This document shows positions 49,501-56,444 of a stretch of 64,000 nucleotides of DNA, piece by piece. The DNA is from Heterobilharzia americana (taxonomy: Eukaryota > Platyhelminthes > Trematoda > Strigeidida > Schistosomatidae): assembly GCA_944470555.2 (NCBI GenBank), contig OX104127.1, forward strand, positions 89,366,708 to 89,430,707. Direction: 5' to 3'. Position 1 is the stretch's first letter. Each line of letters opens with the position of its first letter. The notes below the pieces were generated by a model. It was given only the letters and a program-made list of their open reading frames with translations, was not told the origin of the DNA and made no database searches. Made by a program: the position numbers and the translations under genes.

Positions 49501-49961
49501 AAGATAGCAGCTACTGGTCATCCACTGATGAAACTTGACAACTGTTGAAGTGTGGAGCTGTGGCTCATTGATCTAGGGGGTTGACTATCGACCAGAGGAG
49601 GTGATGTGTCAAACGCTGTCTACTTTACCTTATGAAATCTGGTAGCCATTTAGAATCACATAGTAGATGTTGCTCACTGTCTGATGCACAAACATGTACA
49701 TTGCAGTTGTTGTGAGTGTAAACTTTTGTGTATACCAGTATGCTGCATACATACGTATGATAAAACCTAGCAGGTATCATTGTTGATTTTTTTTAAACTT
49801 TATTACTTTTGTTTACTTTCTCATTTCTCTTCTTTAGAGGTGAAGGGGTTCATGGACTTTACAAAGGACTTTTACCACAAATTCTTCGAGGTATACCAAC
49901 CAGTGGAATTACATTCCTTGTATATGAACATAGTGTAACCTTATTCAACTGGTTTAAATAA
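25370..49961 (+). CDS. SLC25A32: Mitochondrial folate/FAD carrier, SLC25A32 type (six exons)
   Basis: The joined exons (25370-25518, 29919-30047, 36449-36537, 41678-41985, 43325-43470, 49838-49961) total 945 nt, that is 314 residues plus stop, like the usual length of about 315 in this family. The protein has three carrier repeats with the signatures PLDLVK, PIWVIK and PYQVIR. The Trp and Tyr-Gln variants in repeats 2 and 3 are typical of SLC25A32 and its near relatives rather than of ADP/ATP or aspartate carriers. The second half of each repeat is also visible ([48 protein letters not shown]). The family sits in the mitochondrial inner membrane with six helices and imports folate or FAD; the substrate here is inferred. 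The introns are 1.3 to 6.4 kb and packed with mobile elements. Splice phases are consistent at every junction. Confidence 0.9.
25504..25725 (+). repeat. Dispersed repeat copy overlapping exon 1 end and intron 1
   Basis: The sequence from 'tcatcgcttgcaggttggg' to 'tatgccgaggatatatg' matches 31621-31840 with small indels. The similarity starts at about 25504, only 14 bp before the donor assigned to exon 1. The type of the repeat is unknown; no coding sequence was recognised. Confidence 0.75.
25726..27419. other. Intron 1, no recognised element
   Basis: This is intronic AT-rich DNA. A + strand frame at 25827-26129 does not start with ATG and shows no known motif. A short GC-richer patch at 26740-26830 may be a SINE remnant, but its boxes cannot be made out. 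Confidence 0.4.
27420..27774 (-). mobile_element. Decayed PLE GIY-YIG end (left part of a split PLE)
   Basis: Read on the - strand, the region keeps an AEH-like block and a C-terminal KPRKYF stretch. These resemble the GIY-YIG endonuclease C-terminus at 56960-57110 but are full of stops. A + strand LINE follows directly, and PLE sequence resumes at about 29055, so the PLE seems to be split. Identification rests on weak similarity. Confidence 0.4.
27775..29054 (+). mobile_element. LINE family B, decayed, in intron 1
   Basis: The translation shows [24 protein letters not shown] (about 27930-27965) and, after several stops, blocks matching the 24017-24511 copy: 'gtggttgaatgcgtcgaccacttcacttac' (28210 on) and 'catcgactgaggtggcttgga' (28594 on). 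The 3' end with 'gtgatgtgtggcaacttgaacc' lies at about 28990-29054. Many stops and frameshifts show an old insertion. Confidence 0.75.
29055..29480 (-). mobile_element. PLE RT-linker fragment (right part of a split PLE)
   Basis: A - strand frame (29283-28963) and its upstream extension contain [11 protein letters not shown] and the block AKTHCN..W..EEKYLL. These align by eye with ATTHCSS..W..EEDCLM in the PLE at 57400-57611. Upstream residues ([16 protein letters not shown]) match the end of PLE RT. No endonuclease is attached here; its remains may be at 27420-27774. Confidence 0.5.
29481..29918. other. End of intron 1, nothing recognised
   Basis: This is unassigned AT-rich intron that ends with the polypyrimidine-rich acceptor ccctatcacctttacag before exon 2. 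Confidence 0.5.
29919..30047 (+). CDS. SLC25A32: Carrier exon 2
   Basis: The acceptor is cctttacag|A and the donor CCT|GTAAGT, a strong site. It encodes about residues 50-93, from [13 protein letters not shown] through [17 protein letters not shown] to SWGLYFFL. This is the second half of carrier repeat 1 with the matrix helix and transmembrane helix 2. It enters with 1 nt completing a split codon and leaves with 2 nt. Confidence 0.9.
30048..30584. other. Start of intron 2, nothing recognised
   Basis: AT-rich intron without recognised repeat or coding content. Confidence 0.5.
30585..31605 (-). mobile_element. LINE family A fragment in intron 2
   Basis: On the - strand, 31567-31328 carries the RT block ([18 protein letters not shown]). 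31313-30948 has the [10 protein letters not shown] catalytic-block remnant, where the expected ADD reads NDD. 30948-30597 is the C-terminus ending [10 protein letters not shown]. The 3' tail is a short ATT-rich run at about 30585-30600. An internal deletion removes the SVLLYG region between about 31000 and 31050. Confidence 0.85.
31621..32377 (+). repeat. Uncharacterised interspersed repeat, long copy
   Basis: The left part (31621-31840) matches 25504-25725, and the right part (31840-32377) is nearly identical to 40699-41265. Together they suggest a repeat of at least 750 bp, known here only as partial copies. It contains a MITE-like foldback unit at 32087-32229. The + strand frame at 31817-32026 is shared by the copies but shows no known domain. 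Confidence 0.7.
32087..32229. mobile_element. MITE-like foldback element, copy 1
   Basis: The 143-bp unit starts GGGTGACTTAAGAGGCCA and ends with the inverted counterpart tgggctttaaagtcaccc. The inverted match continues inwards through 'gtagcaactgcagaaataa' and 'ttatttgcgcatttgctag' for about 45 bp. It has no coding capacity. Similar units are at 40089, 40229 and 40973. No target-site duplication was determined. Confidence 0.7.
32378..32840. other. Intron 2, nothing recognised
   Basis: AT-rich DNA without recognised repeat. The short frames on both strands lack motifs. Confidence 0.4.
32841..33069 (+). repeat. SINE family 1 (inverted arms, hammerhead-like), copy 1
   Basis: The left arm (32841-32940) and right arm (32993-33069) are imperfect reverse complements: 'catgggctgacatctgttgg' on the left pairs with 'aactaatgttagtccgtgat' on the right. 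A Pol III B-box-like GGTTCGATCCC lies at 32977-32987 between them. Both arms hold hammerhead remnants: in the left arm (- strand, 32893-32936) part of the CTGANGA core is deleted, and in the right arm (+ strand) AAGAGGA replaces it, although GAAAC-AGTT-GTC is kept. Confidence 0.65.
33070..34655. other. Intron 2, nothing recognised
   Basis: Long AT-rich intronic stretch. A 106-codon + strand frame (33110-33430) has no motif that can be supported. Confidence 0.4.
34666..35503 (-). mobile_element. 5'-truncated PLE with inverted tails, in intron 2
   Basis: The - strand frame 35440-34913 encodes the PLE linker and GIY-YIG region ([45 protein letters not shown]). The Cys pair usual before YIG is lost ([13 protein letters not shown]). 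Reverse transcriptase is missing. The tail at 34735-34860 and the sequence at 35370-35500 are long reverse complements of each other. The direct repeat AATTTCAGCT lies at 34656-34665 and 35504-35513, a likely 10-bp target-site duplication. Confidence 0.8.
35514..35957. other. Intron 2, nothing recognised
   Basis: AT-rich intron without recognised feature. Confidence 0.4.
35958..36370 (-). mobile_element. LINE family A 3' fragment
   Basis: It matches the last 400 bp of family A on the - strand: the 'cccttgggttcctagtggaac' end at 35980 and the region complementary to the WRWIGH-type C-terminal block around 36190-36260. The tail is the ATT run at 35958-35977. It is severely 5'-truncated. Confidence 0.8.
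36392..36437. repeat. ATT-rich simple repeat
   Basis: An imperfect ATT tract lies just upstream of the exon 3 acceptor. It partly takes the place of a polypyrimidine tract. Confidence 0.8.
36449..36537 (+). CDS. SLC25A32: Carrier exon 3
   Basis: Acceptor tatatttaacag|T, donor TCAG|GTTAGT. It encodes about residues 93-122 ([27 protein letters not shown]), the loop after transmembrane helix 2 and the start of helix 3. This small 89-nt exon is identifiable by frame continuity (phase 2 in, phase 1 out) and similarity to the family. Confidence 0.85.
36538..37370. other. Start of intron 3, nothing recognised
   Basis: AT-rich intron. The - strand frame 37043-36783 shows no supportable motif. Confidence 0.4.
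37371..37548 (+). repeat. tRNA-like SINE (family 2)
   Basis: It begins gagctgtgagtcattggttg (A-box region). It then has 'gactatcaacc', a B-box remnant tattcgagcccc (37431-37442), 'gctgcacctacggaggtttgg' and the body 'ggtgtggcttattgcctattgcac', ending near 'ggcttagtgccttac'. The motif order is the same as in the copies at 41401 and 56445. Confidence 0.7.
37920..38250 (+). mobile_element. LINE family B 3' UTR fragment
   Basis: The stretch 'ttcaaatgtaacaacttgagttgatgcgctgctatgc' and the preceding 'cacctggtctacttcag' resemble the 3' end of family B at 24790 and 28980. The coding part left is a short stop-filled remnant before 38060. Confidence 0.55.
38251..39261. other. Intron 3, mostly unassigned, with a PLE-tail-like patch
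   Basis: The - strand of 38770-38830 reads a hairpin followed by GTGAAACGTTATAC, like the conserved tail hairpin of the PLEs, so a small tail fragment is possible. The rest is unassigned AT-rich DNA. Confidence 0.35.
39262..39436 (-). repeat. Sm-alpha-like repeat with hammerhead ribozyme, inverted ends
   Basis: The ends are inverted copies of about 37 bp: gtagtctatttgatgactag (39263 on) and the reverse complement of tagccatcaaatagactac (39417-39435). They agree at about 30 positions by eye. The - strand carries a hammerhead ribozyme at 39290-39336. This matches the known schistosome Sm-alpha class, whose transcripts self-cleave. Both arms also carry the GCATC triplet followed by the post-cleavage stem I strand, one on each strand. 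Confidence 0.75.
39290..39336 (-). ncRNA. Hammerhead ribozyme (schistosome type)
   Basis: On the - strand the order is stem I strand ACATCCAG, core CTGATGA, a perfect 5-bp stem II hairpin GTCCTAAATAGGAC, core GAAAC, a minimal stem III loop GAGC, the triplet ATC, and the stem I partner TTGGAC. All invariant core bases are present. The expected GTC cleavage triplet reads ATC, which removes the second stem III pair and probably lowers activity. Stem I has five pairs including one G-U. Confidence 0.8.
39437..40088. other. Intron 3, nothing recognised
   Basis: AT-rich intron without recognised feature. Confidence 0.4.
40089..40366. mobile_element. Two MITE-like foldback units in tandem
   Basis: The first unit (40089-40230) runs from gagtgactttaaagaccac to gtggcctctaaggttgccc. 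The second (40229-40366) runs from ccgactttagaggccactct to gatggccttgaaagtcaatc. Each has inverted ends containing CTAGCAACTG or a close variant, and an interior motif related to AATAACCAAT. They are related to the units at 32087 and 40973. The tandem arrangement may be an insertion of one copy into or beside another. Confidence 0.6.
40699..41265 (+). repeat. Uncharacterised interspersed repeat, right-part copy
   Basis: It is nearly identical to 31840-32377, with a small indel near the start and few substitutions over about 500 bp. It includes the foldback unit at 40973-41115. High identity between copies in introns 2 and 3 of the same gene suggests recent spread or conversion. Confidence 0.8.
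40973..41115. mobile_element. MITE-like foldback element, copy within repeat
   Basis: It has the same 143-bp structure and ends as 32087-32229 (gggtgacttaagaggccat and gggctttaaagtcaccc). It is embedded in the larger repeat, so it was probably copied with it. Confidence 0.7.
41401..41590 (+). repeat. tRNA-like SINE (family 2), best copy
   Basis: It begins ggagctgttgcttattaat (A-box region) and has a B-box-like AGATTCGAAC (41451-41460). Between them, ttgactttcaaccagtcgg could form an anticodon-type stem with loop TTCAACC. The body reads 'gtttggtcatccagttggtatcattagccc' and 'cattacctcttagtacacgag'. The 3' end is not fixed. Confidence 0.7.
41630..41677 (+). other. SLC25A32: Possible in-frame exon 4 extension (alternative acceptor)
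   Basis: A stronger-looking acceptor, tactttattttcag|T at 41629/41630, would add 48 nt (16 codons, no stop) in the same phase as the acceptor at 41677/41678. The shorter form aligns without a gap to the carrier family (SALSG then [11 protein letters not shown]). The longer form inserts 16 residues between helix 3 landmarks. Confidence 0.4.
41678..41985 (+). CDS. SLC25A32: Carrier exon 4
   Basis: It encodes about residues 123-225. It holds helix 3 with the second signature NPIWVIKTR, the loop, [20 protein letters not shown], and helix 4 with [20 protein letters not shown]. The donor is TTG|GTACGT in phase 0. The acceptor chosen is accaatctag|GT because it gives an ungapped family alignment; its pyrimidine tract is weak. 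Confidence 0.85.
41986..43324 (+). other. Intron 4 with a SINE family 1 remnant
   Basis: 42640-42790 holds 'gcagagtcccttaaaaagt', 'gcagctcttcaatgctctcagg' and 'cagtatcaatctgtgatgaaaac', which resemble the right arm of SINE family 1 (61015-61101). 42385-42415 is a shorter arm fragment. The ribozyme-like core is not preserved. The rest is unassigned; the intron ends ttgtcatttcatttcag. Confidence 0.45.
43325..43470 (+). CDS. SLC25A32: Carrier exon 5
   Basis: Acceptor cattttcatttcag|TCC, hence phase 0. Donor TTGAG|GTTAGT, phase 2. It encodes about residues 226-274 with helix 5 ([19 protein letters not shown]), the third signature YPYQVIRSR and MQDQH, a block highly characteristic of SLC25A32. 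Confidence 0.9.
43890..44577 (-). mobile_element. PLE fragment: tail and GIY-YIG, in intron 5
   Basis: The low-coordinate end (43893-44080) matches the tail of the PLE at 59012-59200, including tttatttgatgacgtttcgagc. 44090-44577 on the - strand is the GIY-YIG region, with the complement of 44395-44450 giving the Cys-pair and YIG-type block, broken by stops. It is cut at about 44577, where a + strand LINE begins. The matching inverted tail on the other side is absent. Confidence 0.75.
44578..45245 (+). mobile_element. LINE family A 3' fragment, in intron 5
   Basis: The translation contains [20 protein letters not shown] and, after stops, the C-terminal block ([15 protein letters not shown], 44970-45025), ending at the family 3' end 'aacccaagggataaataataat' (45219-45240). 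The 5' truncation abuts the truncated PLE at 44577. Confidence 0.85.
45565..46420 (+). mobile_element. LINE fragment related to family B, decayed
   Basis: A frame at about 45640-45680 gives [10 protein letters not shown], the RT catalytic block. Further on, fragments equivalent to LRWLGHIL (46155-46180) and the end of the polyprotein follow, with stops throughout. It differs enough from the 24 kb copy to be another subfamily. Confidence 0.6.
46660..47345 (+). mobile_element. LINE family B 3' fragment, in intron 5
   Basis: Peptide blocks [16 protein letters not shown] and [14 protein letters not shown] (46785-46945) parallel the 24.2-24.45 kb copy. The 3' UTR motif tactactgtgaagtggcaac is at 47267-47286. 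The 5' part is missing. Confidence 0.8.
47346..48654. other. Intron 5, unassigned
   Basis: Nothing recognised. 48040-48210 is less AT-rich than its surroundings and might be a repeat, but no second copy was noticed. Confidence 0.35.
48655..48900 (+). mobile_element. LINE family B 3' remnant
   Basis: 'aactaagtctctgattactggtctgagcagtg' and 'caggaatcagtttttgggaag' correspond to 28728-28810 of the intron 1 copy. It is short and full of stops. Confidence 0.5.
48901..49552. other. Intron 5, GC-richer, possible repeat
   Basis: Open frames on both strands up to 88 codons (for example 49282-49548) are present. The base composition suggests inserted DNA, but no family was recognised. Confidence 0.35.
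49553..49740 (+). repeat. tRNA-like SINE (family 2), diverged
   Basis: tggagctgtggctcattgat is a good A-box region. It is followed by 'ggttgactatcgacc', and the B box is lost (gtgatgtgtcaaac). The remaining body is only weakly like the other copies. Confidence 0.55.
49838..49961 (+). CDS. SLC25A32: Carrier exon 6 (last coding exon)
   Basis: Acceptor ctcttctttag|A. It encodes about residues 274-314, [18 protein letters not shown] and helix 6 ([18 protein letters not shown]), then TAA at 49959-49961. The pattern P-x-x-x-R-G/V-x-P...F-x-x-YE is typical of the last carrier repeat. No canonical AATAAA was found close downstream. Confidence 0.9.
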
Positions 49962-50944
49962 TGTATAGTTCATACATATTACAGTTTCCTTTTACAATTT
50001 TCTATGCAATGAACCATGTAGACAGATAATCGGTAGTGTTTGTATCAAAAGGTTATTTTCATTTTAGTACTATTATTATTCTACTCTGTGTACATAGTTA
50101 TTCTGTTTGATTTCTTTTCTCGTCAGGATTTTCTTCATAACATTTTTCAGTTTTCTTTTCACAGCATATCTAGTTTTCATAGACTTCAACCTTGATTATT
50201 GTCACTAGGTAACAATGAACTGGCTGTCTAATCACTTAGTTTTGAACCCATTATTTTGTTATACGTTTCAAGTTTCTAATGCATATATATAATGGATTGT
50301 AGATAATGATGAATACTGTCTTCAAAATTGATCGTGTTCCACCTGATCATTGATATCTAGTAATTGTTCATGCATTTCGTTTCGTTGGGGACTCATTAGT
50401 TGATGAATATAAGTGAGTCCTAAGGGACGATAATGTTCACATTATGATTTGTACCAAGCTATCATAGCTTCAAATATAGCAGTTTTCTCCTCTACGTTGT
50501 ACGTTTAAAATGTTTAATGATTTGATCACACTGTATCAAGAAATTCTTGTAAGGAACTGCCATATCTAGAGTGATTGATCATTTCTATCCTGTAGACCAA
50601 CAACAGAAAAGATTCGAAACTTAAATTACAGTTGGTAACCGTTAAACAGCTGACTTAGTGGATTTATGATTCGTTTAAGATTCACATTATCTGTGGTTTA
50701 TTTCTCACTTTCTTGTGGTTTCAGAGTATTCATTTGAGTACTTGGGTTCGAACTAGTAGGTGATTGGTTTTAACTTCACCCGAGGTTGAAACATTTAGGC
50801 AATATACTGTATCTCTCATAATGCTACCTTATCTATAGTTTTTGAGGATTTAATCACATCTACAACTGATGAACTTATTATCGGTAAAACTTTATTCCAG
50901 GCTAGACCGTCGTACAGTGATAAGGTTGTTCACAATTAGAAAGT
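49962..50944. other. 3' flank of the carrier gene
   Basis: AT-rich DNA that probably includes the 3' UTR. On the - strand, 50366-50420 resembles a decayed Sm-alpha hammerhead (CTAATGA in place of CTGATGA, then CGAAAC), with stem II mostly deleted. Confidence 0.4.
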
Positions 50945-51035
50945 AGCATAGTAAGGCGGAACACATAGAGTGGAATGGAGAAGTCTTACTGAAGCCATGT
51001 GTTCCACTAGGAATCCAAGGGACGAATAAAAATAA
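50945..51035 (+). mobile_element. LINE family A 3' end remnant
   Basis: About 90 bp match the last bases of family A (gtggaatggagaagtcttac, 'gttccactaggaatccaaggga', then aataaaaataa). Confidence 0.75.
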
Positions 51036-51329
51036 GAAAACCGTTTGAAGCAAATATTCCATTACTGTTAGATATTGGGAGTCAGCTTATAGTAAGCCCT
51101 GATTAATCTGCGCTGCTTGCGTGCTAACACTAACCAGCAAGGTCCATCCATAACCATGCAAAAATCGGTTGATTCGAAATGACGAGTATGTTGATAAGGG
51201 AATGATGAGAAATTGCAAAAGAAGACCTATGTTAGTAGCTTAATATTCGCTTACTCGTAATGAATCTTTATTCAAATAGTAAGGGATTAACTTCAAGTAA
51301 TTGTGATTATGAAGTGACATGGCTTGAAG

Positions 51330-51480
51330 AAATAATAAAAGTCTGAACAGCTGTTTCGTCCTAGTATGTGACTCCTCAGCAGTGCGTACTCACAACACGC
51401 GAATAGTCTAGGGTTGTCAAGTTTCGCAGACAGCATATTAACATCCCGACAATGGTTTGAATCTTCCTACTTCTGTCATT
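51330..51480 (-). repeat. SINE family 1, single arm with hammerhead
   Basis: Only the left arm is present, with a hammerhead-like motif on the - strand (51341-51385) and flanking sequence shared with the arm at 60650-60720. The tRNA-like centre is not present. Confidence 0.6.
51341..51385 (-). ncRNA. Hammerhead ribozyme motif in SINE arm
   Basis: The - strand reads GCACTG, core CTGAGGA (fits CTGANGA), stem II starting GTC and ending GAC, core GAAAC, loop AGCT and triplet GTT, then CAGAC. Core bases and the allowed GTH triplet are all kept. Stem II has three clear pairs and stem I three, so the fold would be weak. Confidence 0.55.
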
Positions 51481-52430
51481 TGGCGATACAGTGTGCTCAC
51501 CACATAATATCATCTTTTGGCACCTCCCTCACGACCTTGTTGACCATACAGATTGTGGATTTACGTTCGATTTTTAAGAGACCTATCTCGAAGTAAGTTA
51601 CGAGTGAGTAATTCAGTTGCTGGTTGTAGAGGTTTATTGATTTCAAGGTGGCTTTCATCGCGGATCGATAAAAGTTAGAAGAAAGCATTCTAGTCTCGGC
51701 TGGGTTCTTCCAGTGTCATAGACGTGCATTCCTGAGGAGGCCCAGGCAAGTGCGAGACAGCTATGCGGTAGTTGCAGGTTTTTAATCGTTCTTCAGTGGC
51801 GTCAATATATGATGAAAATGAACTTAAAATCAATCTCCATTCACTTAGTATGTATAATAGTATGTAATAATTCCAGACAATAAAGTTTATTCAGAATTGA
51901 ATTTTCGTTACCATACTTTACCGAAAGATTGATCACATCTTGCTGCCGTGTGGATATCATATTTACATGTAGCTGTAAGGCTAAAGAATGACACTTCGTT
52001 TGGTTGTTTTCCTCTAGTGTCCATGCATAGCTCAATAGAAGCCGTAATCTATCAATAAAGTTCTTATGGCTTACTTTTTCTAAAAGATTTCCAACACTAA
52101 TCCATTGGCGCTATACCTAAACTATAGGTGCAGTTGAATCCATCTTTGTCAATACTCCATTATCGTGAGCCAACTAAGCTGCTTAGGCCATAGGATGACT
52201 GAAGAGACTCTATAGTAATCTGCACTTTACTTACATTTCCTGACTCCTGGCACCAATAAGGTATATTTTGAGCAACTGGAGTCCAAATAGCTAGGCAGGA
52301 ACTTCTTAAACTGTCAACTTTAGTGACCCAGTTCTCAAGCATAACTGTCCTCAGTACTGATAAAAAGTTGAATAGGTAGAGAACTTAGATCTCTTGGGAC
52401 TCCAAGTAATCAACAATAAATACTTTTCAA
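51481..52430. other. Intergenic, nothing recognised
   Basis: AT-rich intergenic DNA without recognised gene or repeat. Confidence 0.4.
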
Positions 52431-52815
52431 GTTGGTATTCATCATGGACTGACATCAGTTGGAGAAATGTTGAAAACGTGGGAGGTCTGGATAGCTATTT
52501 CGTAATTCGAGAAGGATTCCTGAAGTTCTAATGAAAAGCGGTGTCAGTCACTCGGAAGAGAAGCAGACGCCAACTAAAGAACTTGGATAATAGTCGCGCT
52601 ACATTGCGAAATGACAGAATTAAGGAACTGTGGGCCAATGAATTCCAACCCATCGGCTGGATGGTTAACAAGTTTGGCGTGAGACTTGAAGGTCGTGAGT
52701 TCGATCCCTAGGCGGATCATGGATGTGTTCTCCCTCATAGTCCCATGCTAAGATGAAGCAACTGTTTAGTGCCCCCCGTTCTGCAATTAATGTCAGGGTA
52801 TGATAGACACTACCT
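52431..52815 (+). repeat. SINE family 1, copy with tRNA-like centre
   Basis: The left arm begins gttggtattcatcatggact. The right arm ends 'aattaatgtcagggtatgatagacac', its imperfect reverse complement. The centre has a B-box-like GAGTTCGATCC (52697-52707) and a plausible A-box region (ggctggatggttaac). The hammerhead motifs in both arms are decayed, with the core lost; AAGCAACTGTTT in the right arm corresponds to GAAAC-loop-GTC. Confidence 0.6.
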
Positions 52816-53063
52816 ACAGAATTACCATATATACTTTTTGATAAAACAGTAATTAATATTTTAATCCATTGGTCAGTGGCGAAGAAGCTGATGAGCTTCA
52901 AAATACAATTCGTCCCGCTGTGAATACAATAGTCTTACTGGTCAGATTGACTTTCTATCACAGATCAATAACAGGAAACTAGTGATTCATCTGTCCATAA
53001 TGTCTCCTTAGAATGCTATGTTCAGAATTTCATCTCCATGGTGTTTACAGAGAAAACATTACT

Positions 53064-54135
53064 TACTATTATTATTATTTGTCCTTCGGGGTCCCAGTGG
53101 AACACACGCCTTCAGCAAGTCATCTCCATTCCACTCTATTCTCTGCAGTCTTTACAATCTAGCCCCACCAATGCACACAAGCTTTCATTTCCTTCTCACA
53201 CCATCTCCTCCATGTCATCCTCACCTCGGACACCCAACTCATCGATTCCCATTCTGGCTCGACTCGAGGGCCTCGCCTAGCCTGATGCGTCATGTCCCAA
53301 AATGGTCCTCTCAGTGTATGTCCAACCCAATCCATCTCCAATGCCTTCTGCATACTTGTTGGGTGATGGGTTGTTGGTTGTTTCGTTGCCAGAGTTCCTA
53401 GTTGCCCACTCCTTCTAGACATCTATCTATCTGATCTTCAGTGTCAGTGTTGAATGAGTGTGAGTGGCAGCTGTTGATGAATGTCTGCAGTTTGTTGTAA
53501 ATGCTTTTCGTGATGCGACAAGTCTCCGAACCATCACACAGAAGCATTGATTTGACTGAATTAGTGTTGGGAATCTGGATCTTGTTCACGCTTTATGCTG
53601 AGTGCAGTGCAGTGGAGTGCAGTGGAGTAGATCTCCACACTGATTCCAGACAAAATAATGAAGCCATGTCTTGCTGTCTTCCTCATCCTGACTGCTTTAA
53701 CATCCCAATGCGTTGCACCGCCTGCAGGTGAAACGATGCTTCCCTGCCTATCTAGGTAGGTAGGTAAGTAGGTAGGTAGGTAGATGAAAGAGACTACTTC
53801 CTTCAGATTTCTCCTGTTCATGTTGATTGGTGCTTGTTATTGTTGTTGGTTGTGTATCTTTATCACCTCTGTCTTCTCTACGTTCACCTGAACGAAGTCC
53901 TGTCTTCATTAGCTGCCTCGCCTCATCTCTTCTGTCAACTTGTTAGTTGACGCCTGTAGATCTTCGAGCTTGTGTGACAAGACATTAGACATAAATCATC
54001 ATCGTTGGTGAAATCCAAATCTTGTAGGGTCTTTCGATCGGTCAAATAGCATATGCCCATCTTCTCATAGCTCCTCACAGTTGTTTTTTGATCCAGTCCA
54101 GTGCGATCGACTACAATCATCTGTGATAGTAGGTT
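53064..54135 (-). mobile_element. LINE family A, 5'-truncated
   Basis: From the 3' tail (ATT run at 53064-53080), the - strand runs through the C-terminal block (MDWVGHTLRGPFWDM, about 53290-53345) and the YGSETW-equivalent (53520-53545). It continues to the YLGS-equivalent interrupted by a tandem TAGG repeat (53750-53790) and the [11 protein letters not shown] region at 53985-54025. Stops and shifts occur throughout. Confidence 0.8.
53745..53790. repeat. TAGG tandem repeat inside LINE
   Basis: About eight imperfect TAGG units lie where the LINE encodes its FxYLGS block, giving a locally repeated peptide on the - strand. This looks like replication slippage after insertion. Confidence 0.85.
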
Positions 54136-56444
54136 ACCCAAACAGTGGTTTGCTGGTTGAAAACCATTGAAAGAGAACAATAATGCTAACGTATTCATGT
54201 AATAACGTTTTAAACACAAAAGTACTAAAACGTGTTACTGGTTTGTTCCTTGTGTCGAATATGTGTTCATTATTTTGTAGGAAATACTAATTTGGGAATC
54301 CGTCGAAATCAAACACCTACCTGACAGATATCTTTACGAGAGAAATTCGATTCTACTGGTGTAGATTCAAGATATCCTAAAAGAATCAGAAATTATTCTA
54401 ACCAACCCCTTTATCACCTAAATTCTCTGCATTCTTGATGAAGCTTTCATAAAAATCACTTAACACCCCAATAATATGTAAATAGAATATCGACTCAATG
54501 CTCACTGATGACTTGCTTCGAGGTGGATTTCATAGTCATCGTGAGTATTCTTGAGCTGCAGGTCTGACAAGTGAGATATGAGAACAAATACTTGTTAATG
54601 AAGTTGGGAGCTATTTCGCGAAGGAACAGAATTTGAACTACTGAGATCCGATCCACTTACTGAAAGGCGACGTATCGGCTGGATATTTGATGGTTATTAA
54701 CCTAATCTCTGATGGGGTTGTGATTATAAAATCATAAGTCTAAATTATGATGAAATGGCTGTTCGTTGCCCCTTTCCTTTGAGTTACAATGGTTCTCTGG
54801 TTAATGTCCCTGCATACCAACTCACCATTAGTAGATTTATTAAAAAACTCCAGCCTGAATTTCATATCTGAAAGGCAATAAATATACTTAATTTGATTTA
54901 TGAACGTACGCACATAAACACAAATGAATAGACAGACTGATGGTGTGTATAAAGTATACTTTCTAAACAGTTACTGATTTAACCGCATCAGAGACCCTCT
55001 GCATTCAGCTGGTATCTTCTACACTCACTTACTTGGTTAAATGTCTAGTTTTTTTATAAATTTACCCATCAATTATAGACTAGTTGCTACTAAACATCAT
55101 AGAGAAGGAAACGGTGAGAGAAGCAGGTTTGTAGTGACATTTCTTTTATTTAACTGGAGAATTCGAAGAAATAAACACGAGAGAATATACGCTCACTGCA
55201 CAATGAACAAACATATAATTAAAAAGTCGTCTAACAAGAGGGTCATAAAGTAAAATTCATTACGTCACAAGGTGCCAGATGATGATGAATGAAGTTGATA
55301 CAGATTTCAGCTCCAGAAGCAATACGTCATCCAGACTGAACTACGACTTACAGCCGAGTCTAGAAGCTTTGTATACGGATCTCAACATCAGCATCTTGAC
55401 GATCACTGATTTCCAGCTTGGCGTGATCCAAGCTTGATTTGGATACATTTCATCACGTCACTATGTCACCATTAACCTATGATTAAGATTATCTTAAATA
55501 ATCTGTTGATATTCTAGATTAGCTTTGAGTTCTTCTCGATGCTGATGGTTAACGATGCGCACAAAAAATTTTTAACAGTATAAACTCATAGTCTAAACAT
55601 GCTAAGCTTTCCGATCATTCACAGCAACTATTCATTGACGACTGAGAAAACTGCAGTTCAATATCAGATTGTCTTTGAAAAAATTACAATGCAGAACAAG
55701 CAACTTGGTGCTAATTTGTTATTTTCACCTGAAATATAGTCAGTAACAACTGCATAGAATTTTGTTGATCAAATTGTTTCATGTAATAGGTTCTACCAGG
55801 GACCTTTAACTGACACAGTCTTTCTGTTAGCCGGTTTACAGGTTGGAATGCACCTGTAATTTCAGCTATAGGGAGAATCCTACGTAAGGCTTCAGATTTT
55901 ACTGCGTAAATGTTTACACTATGGAGGTTTTAAATTACTTCGTAATGGCTTTTCTCGCATTATTATTATTATTTGTGTCAATAAGTATACCAATAAACGT
56001 ATTCTCCGTAGTAATCCTTATGTGTTGCTGGATAAGCTTATAAGGATGATTTTGCTAGGTGATAACATTTCTTTTATGTATTTTATTTCTTGGCATAGAT
56101 TTTCTGACTTACTAGTTAGTCTTCCTGCTCTGTTACTCAAGCATTTAACCATGACAGTTATGATGTAAGATGATCTAAAGCCTGAGTACCGATCAAACTA
56201 TAGAGCAGTTTTTCAGATAATATTACCTTAACCTCCACATTGCGTTCGCAAGCAGATGCTTAACTCAGGAACAACTAGTTTGGTTAACTGAATTCCATGA
56301 ACGCTGTATACTACAGAAGAGAATGACGTCGATTGATAAGCGAATCTATTGTTCACTTGCCTTAATCGATTTTAACTCATTGGGTTACCAGTCTAAACAT
56401 TCCTCCACTAATCGACTTTTGGTTTACCAGGGAGTATCTCTAGT
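54136..56444. other. Intergenic, unassigned
   Basis: AT-rich DNA with no recognised gene. 54515-54790 and 55250-55480 are less AT-rich and could be old repeats. The frame at 55041-55253 has no known motif. Confidence 0.35.

Noticed and set aside
49962..50200. Polyadenylation signal for the carrier gene
   Set aside because: No AATAAA or ATTAAA was found in a suitable place; AATGAA near 50009 is too weak to call.
52880..52915. CTGATGAG at 52887 as a hammerhead core
   Set aside because: No GAAA partner, stem II or cleavage triplet follows within a plausible distance.
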